Below, piece after piece: positions 60,211 through 64,000 of a stretch of 64,000 nucleotides of DNA. Origin of the DNA: Burhinus oedicnemus (lineage: Eukaryota > Chordata > Aves > Charadriiformes > Burhinidae); contig VFFE01009084.1 of the NCBI GenBank assembly GCA_008921705.1, positions 699,139 to 763,138 on the forward strand, in the 5' to 3' direction. The number at the start of each line of letters is the position of its first letter. Positions within the stretch are counted from its first letter, which is position 1. The notes beneath the pieces were generated by a model. That model made no database searches. It had not been told where the DNA came from and saw only the letters and a list, made by a program, of their open reading frames with translations. Position numbers and translations under genes: made by a program.

Positions 60211-62481
60211 GAAGGGGCATTTGTAACAAAAGATATTGCACTGTGTACTGTAGATTTCCCAAACTGTCTCTAAAAGCTGCCGTGACAAAGCTGAAGAGCT
60301 GCATTTCAACATGTCATTGCAAAAGAGAAAAATCTTTTATAGTTTCTCACCTTCTGCAGTTTTACCCATGAAGACAAGTCTCTTCAGTTCATTAGAAAAG
60401 TGAATATTTTATTTTTCAAAACAATCTAAAAGGGCATCGAATTTGTTCAAAGGAAAGAGGAAAGAAACAGAAATATTCTGAATTAATTTTTCATCATCTC
60501 CCCTGCAGTCAGAAAATCTCACTTAAAATCCCCATTAATTTTGCTTTCCTTCTACAGCTGAGCACTGTCACTGTAAGTGGACACATGACTCTAACATTTG
60601 TTGTGCATAGCTGGCAACCAGCAAGGCTCAAAATGTTTGTTGGTATTTTAAGGTTTATATTGCTTTAACAGAAATACTCTATATCATAATATGGCCGTGG
60701 TTTCTGACCTGACTGGTGAGCCAGAAAATTGAATAGCTGCTTCAGAAAATCAGTACAGTAGTGGACAGGCCAATACTAAACAGTTAGTTAAAAATGTTAA
60801 TTGAAATGTGCTTGCAAGAACTGAATCTGTGGGTTGTAGGGATGAACCATTAAGGCACAAAATGTTTTGAAAATGTGGAATGGTATATGACTGTTAGAAA
60901 TAAAAGCTGAAAACAAATGTATACACTGTACAAGCTCTATGTCTTTATAAGTTTCTGAATCCAAATGAAAGAGTCTCCAGAAAGGGTTAAAACCAGTGAT
61001 GGTTTCGAAAGTATAGCAACTATAAATAAAATCAAATTACCATTACACATTAAACTGAGATCATGTTTATATTGATAGAGAGTAATACTATTTCAGTAGT
61101 TTTGCCTACACTTTTATTCTGTTTTCAGTATGCTGTTTAATTGCTATATAATTAAGGCCCTTAAAAATATTTTAGAAAGGCAGATAAAGTCACTGAATAC
61201 TTTGATACTTGGATCTAAAATGTATAAATTATAATTAATATATTTCTTTTAAAATGTTCTTTTCTTTGTTTGAAAAATATGGCAACACTGTGTCCTCAGT
61301 TCAGGCAAGGATTTCACATACATCTTCAGCTTGACTTCCCTGTGTTGTAAATATGTACTAGAAAGTCAGTTCATGCAAAATACTTTGCTGATAGATGACT
61401 GATAGAAGGTTGATACAATGAATTAATCGTCAAAAGGAAGGTCTTATGAGTTTGTGCCAGTGTTTATCACTACAATACCTGCTCACCTTCTATATCCATC
61501 TGATGGCAGGCCTGAGGACTCAGTCACATTTAGCATTATCCTTTCCAGAGTAAAGCTCTTCACATCACGGAAATTAGAGTTTTATTCTAAAAATGTCAGT
61601 CATTTGGTTTTATTGTTGTTGATGTTGATTTACCTTTTTTGGCTGGATAGTTAGAGTTTTTCTGTAGGAAGGGTGTTATTGCTGTGAGTATCATTGTTTT
61701 GAGGAGAGGACGTAAAACATGCCTCCTCACTGCCTAATTGTGCAACTTTTTCCAAGTCACTGGCTCTTTCTTACACCTCGGTCAGTTCAGGCAAAAAAGT
61801 GGATCCAATCAAACTCCATTAAAATCAGTAGGCGTATTAAAGTTAAGCCTTCATGGATAAATGGATAAAATAAAAAGGAGTATGAGAGCATTGCATTATT
61901 TAATGTGGATTCATTTCTGCGGCATGACTTTCAGAAGGCACTTGAGGCTTCAGTGCTCTTGGGATAGATTTCACATACTGTATAAAACCATATGTTTCCT
62001 CTTCTTATTCCTTGGGAAACCATAGGGTGAACAGTCATAATGGAATGTCACAACAACCATTCATTTCTTATTTATCAGTGCGTATGTTCCTGTATTGAAT
62101 TACATGTACTTATATTTCATTTCACAGCTTCATTTCTGAGATTCAGGCTGATCACGATGGCTCTCTGTGACTACTGACTCCTGCAAAATTCTTTGAGATT
62201 TCCTATCCCAGGAGGCTAACAGAAGTTACATTAATTTGCATTCAGCAATAATATTACCTGTAATTTTCTAAAATGCTGTTTTAACATGACCAGGTTTCTG
62301 GGTGGCTAACTATGAAATTACTGCTTTTTTATAACTGCTTAATTTCAGTCCATAATGGAAAACCATTATACAGTACCCAAAGGCTGATATGGTAAGTGGC
62401 TTTCAGAGCTTTTCATTTCATAAGTAGTTTTGTTGAATTACTTATAAAATATCTAAAGAATCATAAAAAGTTTTGCTTTAG

Positions 62482-62549
62482 TCTGCCAGAAGCCGTACGT
62501 CTGTGTCAGACAAACCTGAAGGTTGTGCCTTCACGCCAATTGGCACAGG
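62482..62549 (+). other. Candidate short coding exon (68 nt)
   Basis: The acceptor is AAAAGTTTTGCTTTAG, moderate. The donor is GGCACAGG|GTAAGT, good. Two plus frames are open: SARSRTSVSDKPEGCAFTPI... and LPEAVRLCQTNLKVVPSRQL.... The minus strand is also open. It has three CpGs in 68 bases. Openness in several frames argues that composition rather than coding constraint is responsible. Confidence 0.15.
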
Positions 62550-63237
62550 GTAAGTCTTTAACTGGCCCAGACTGTCAACTGAATATACAAATTGTGCCAG
62601 CAAATGAAAAAGTTGATAGCTTATCTGAAGCATTATTTGGTCTTTGCATCTTACTACTTGCAAACTGAAATGGAAACAAGTATCAGTGTGGGAAATACTC
62701 TTATTTTAAAACACAGAATGAAATATTTTAGGCCAGTGGCCATGCACAGTGAGGAAATGTACTTCAGGATGGGAGAGAGAGACGTGTTTTGGCCACATCA
62801 GGGACAATGATTTCCATTTATTTTGCTTCTGTTTTATGTAGTTGTCTGGTTTTATGCCTACCAAGAGCCTGAGCACCCTAGAGCTACAGCTCCCCCTTCT
62901 TCACGTGTTCTGTATGCCTTTATATTGAAGCCTGTCAGTACCTGATATCCTTGCTTTTCTCAAAGTTAAGCTGTATTTCTACTCCCTAAGCATCCTTTCA
63001 AGATGTGAGTGACTTGTAGGACTGAACTGACTCTAAAAACAGTGACAGACTGAATCCAAAATTAGGAACACAAAGGTAATAAATTGTTCATAAAAACCAC
63101 GTTCCTATAAGAAGAGTATTCCCTGTCTGACATATCCTTACCTTTGCATACTTATCTGAATTGAGTCAGAAAAGGGTGGAATTTTCTTGCAAGGTGATGT
63201 GGCTCTGTTAAAATATCAGTAGCAAAACACTGATGAC

Positions 63238-63260
63238 AGTATGTACTGTCAGTACATACT
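63238..63260. repeat. Perfect 23-bp palindrome, 11-bp arms
   Basis: AGTATGTACTG and CAGTACATACT are exact reverse complements with a single T between them. The pairing stops at both outer ends. Arms this long with almost no spacer are uncommon. It could be a cruciform-prone site, a dimeric binding site or chance. Confidence 0.95.
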
Positions 63261-64000
63261 AATATCTTCAAGAACACAGTATTAGATTCATGGCATTTTA
63301 AAATCTGTTTCAATATGTTAGGCTGAACAGTGTTAGCAGAAGTAAGTGTGTATTATGTTTCTAAAAATTATATTAATACAAAATGATGAAGGTTGTTACT
63401 GTGTGATGAGCCAAATCTTGGTTCCTCCAAAGTCAATAGGTAATTCTTATCCATTGCTTGCAGGAATTCACCAGGTAAGATCATCAATGTCTGTTAGGGT
63501 CATACTAATTTTGAACAAGGCTCTCCTGTAAGCAGAAAATCAGCGTCATAAATCCTTCTACCATTTTTTCACATTAACTTACCAAAAACATCACTCGAAA
63601 TGAAGACTTAGAAGTCAGTTTTGTAGGTCCATCCAGAGTAATTTCTTAAGTGAGTGTCTCAGCATTGATTTATTAATATTGCTGATTTCCCGTCACAAAG
63701 GAAGGTTTCTATAGACTCAGTAGATCCAAAGAGTACATTTGTTCTGCCTCCTGAGAACATGCTTCAGCCCGTGCTTGAGATCAAATTCACTTCACATCCA
63801 AACTGTTGGATCTAATCCACTTAGGAAGGAGTATTTGGTGAGCAATGGGATAAAAGAGGTGGCAAAGCTTTGACCCCATGTTCCCACTAGCAAGAGCTGA
63901 AGCATACCTCAGCCTGCAAGAATCAAGTCTCTCACTGTACTTCCAGCACTGCTTAGATGTCATACGAAATGCCATCAGGCAGGCAGGGCTCTTCATATAC

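Larger units (their letters stand above)
60211..64000. other. Unique AT-rich DNA to the window end
   Basis: Only the perfect palindrome at 63238 and the weak exon candidate at 62482 stand out. No gene or known repeat is recognised. Confidence 0.55.

Noticed and set aside
1..64000. tRNA, rRNA, CRISPR array, operon, phage or plasmid features
   Set aside because: No cloverleaf-like or rRNA-like sequence, no regularly spaced repeats and no tightly packed ORFs. The sequence is vertebrate nuclear DNA.

Overview
The window looks like AT-rich, gene-poor nuclear DNA from a bird. A crocodilian or turtle is less likely because recognisable repeats are sparse. The evidence is the repeat content. Every transposable element I can place belongs to the CR1/L3 LINE clade. 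The youngest copies have the avian CR1 3' end (sense ...GGTCCCTTCCAACCC...GATTCTG), and I see no SINE family, no clear LTR and no DNA transposon with coding capacity. Open reading frames are short and stop-limited on both strands. There are no bacterial or organellar features, and no tRNA, rRNA or CRISPR array. No known gene could be named, so the window is probably intergenic or deep intronic.

Layout. At 1-14 kb the DNA is mostly unique, with a 49-bp tandem duplication (4.68-4.79 kb), a coiled-coil-like minus-strand ORF (2.49-2.69 kb) and a candidate terminal exon with one membrane segment (6.56-6.77 kb). Two minus-strand CR1 pieces at 14.14-14.64 and 17.20-17.42 kb cover adjoining parts of the CR1 consensus and may be one copy split by about 2.6 kb. 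Old CR1/L3-type remnants lie at about 20.0 kb and 23.5-24.1 kb, the latter followed by a palindromic repeat remnant. The main mobile element is a 5'-truncated, frameshifted CR1 at 30.19-31.50 kb (+) carrying most of the reverse transcriptase. Further old CR1 remnants lie at 37.54-37.97 kb (+), about 38.87 kb (+) and 58.48-59.66 kb (-), the last perhaps reaching 60.2 kb.

The most gene-like non-repeat DNA is at 35.17-36.2 kb. A TATAAA box is followed by a tight CpG cluster, a 39-codon ORF and a strong splice acceptor opening a 117-nt candidate exon. Candidate exons at 39.59-39.67 and 45.83-46.00 kb lie on the same strand with compatible phases. This could be an unannotated transcript, but pseudo-exons with good splice sites are expected by chance in 64 kb, so I hold it at low confidence. 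Other weaker exon-like segments are listed individually.

I did not find a convincing undescribed biological system. The items most worth checking are the 35-46 kb possible transcript, the possibly split CR1 copies and the old LINE remnants with degraded but readable catalytic motifs.
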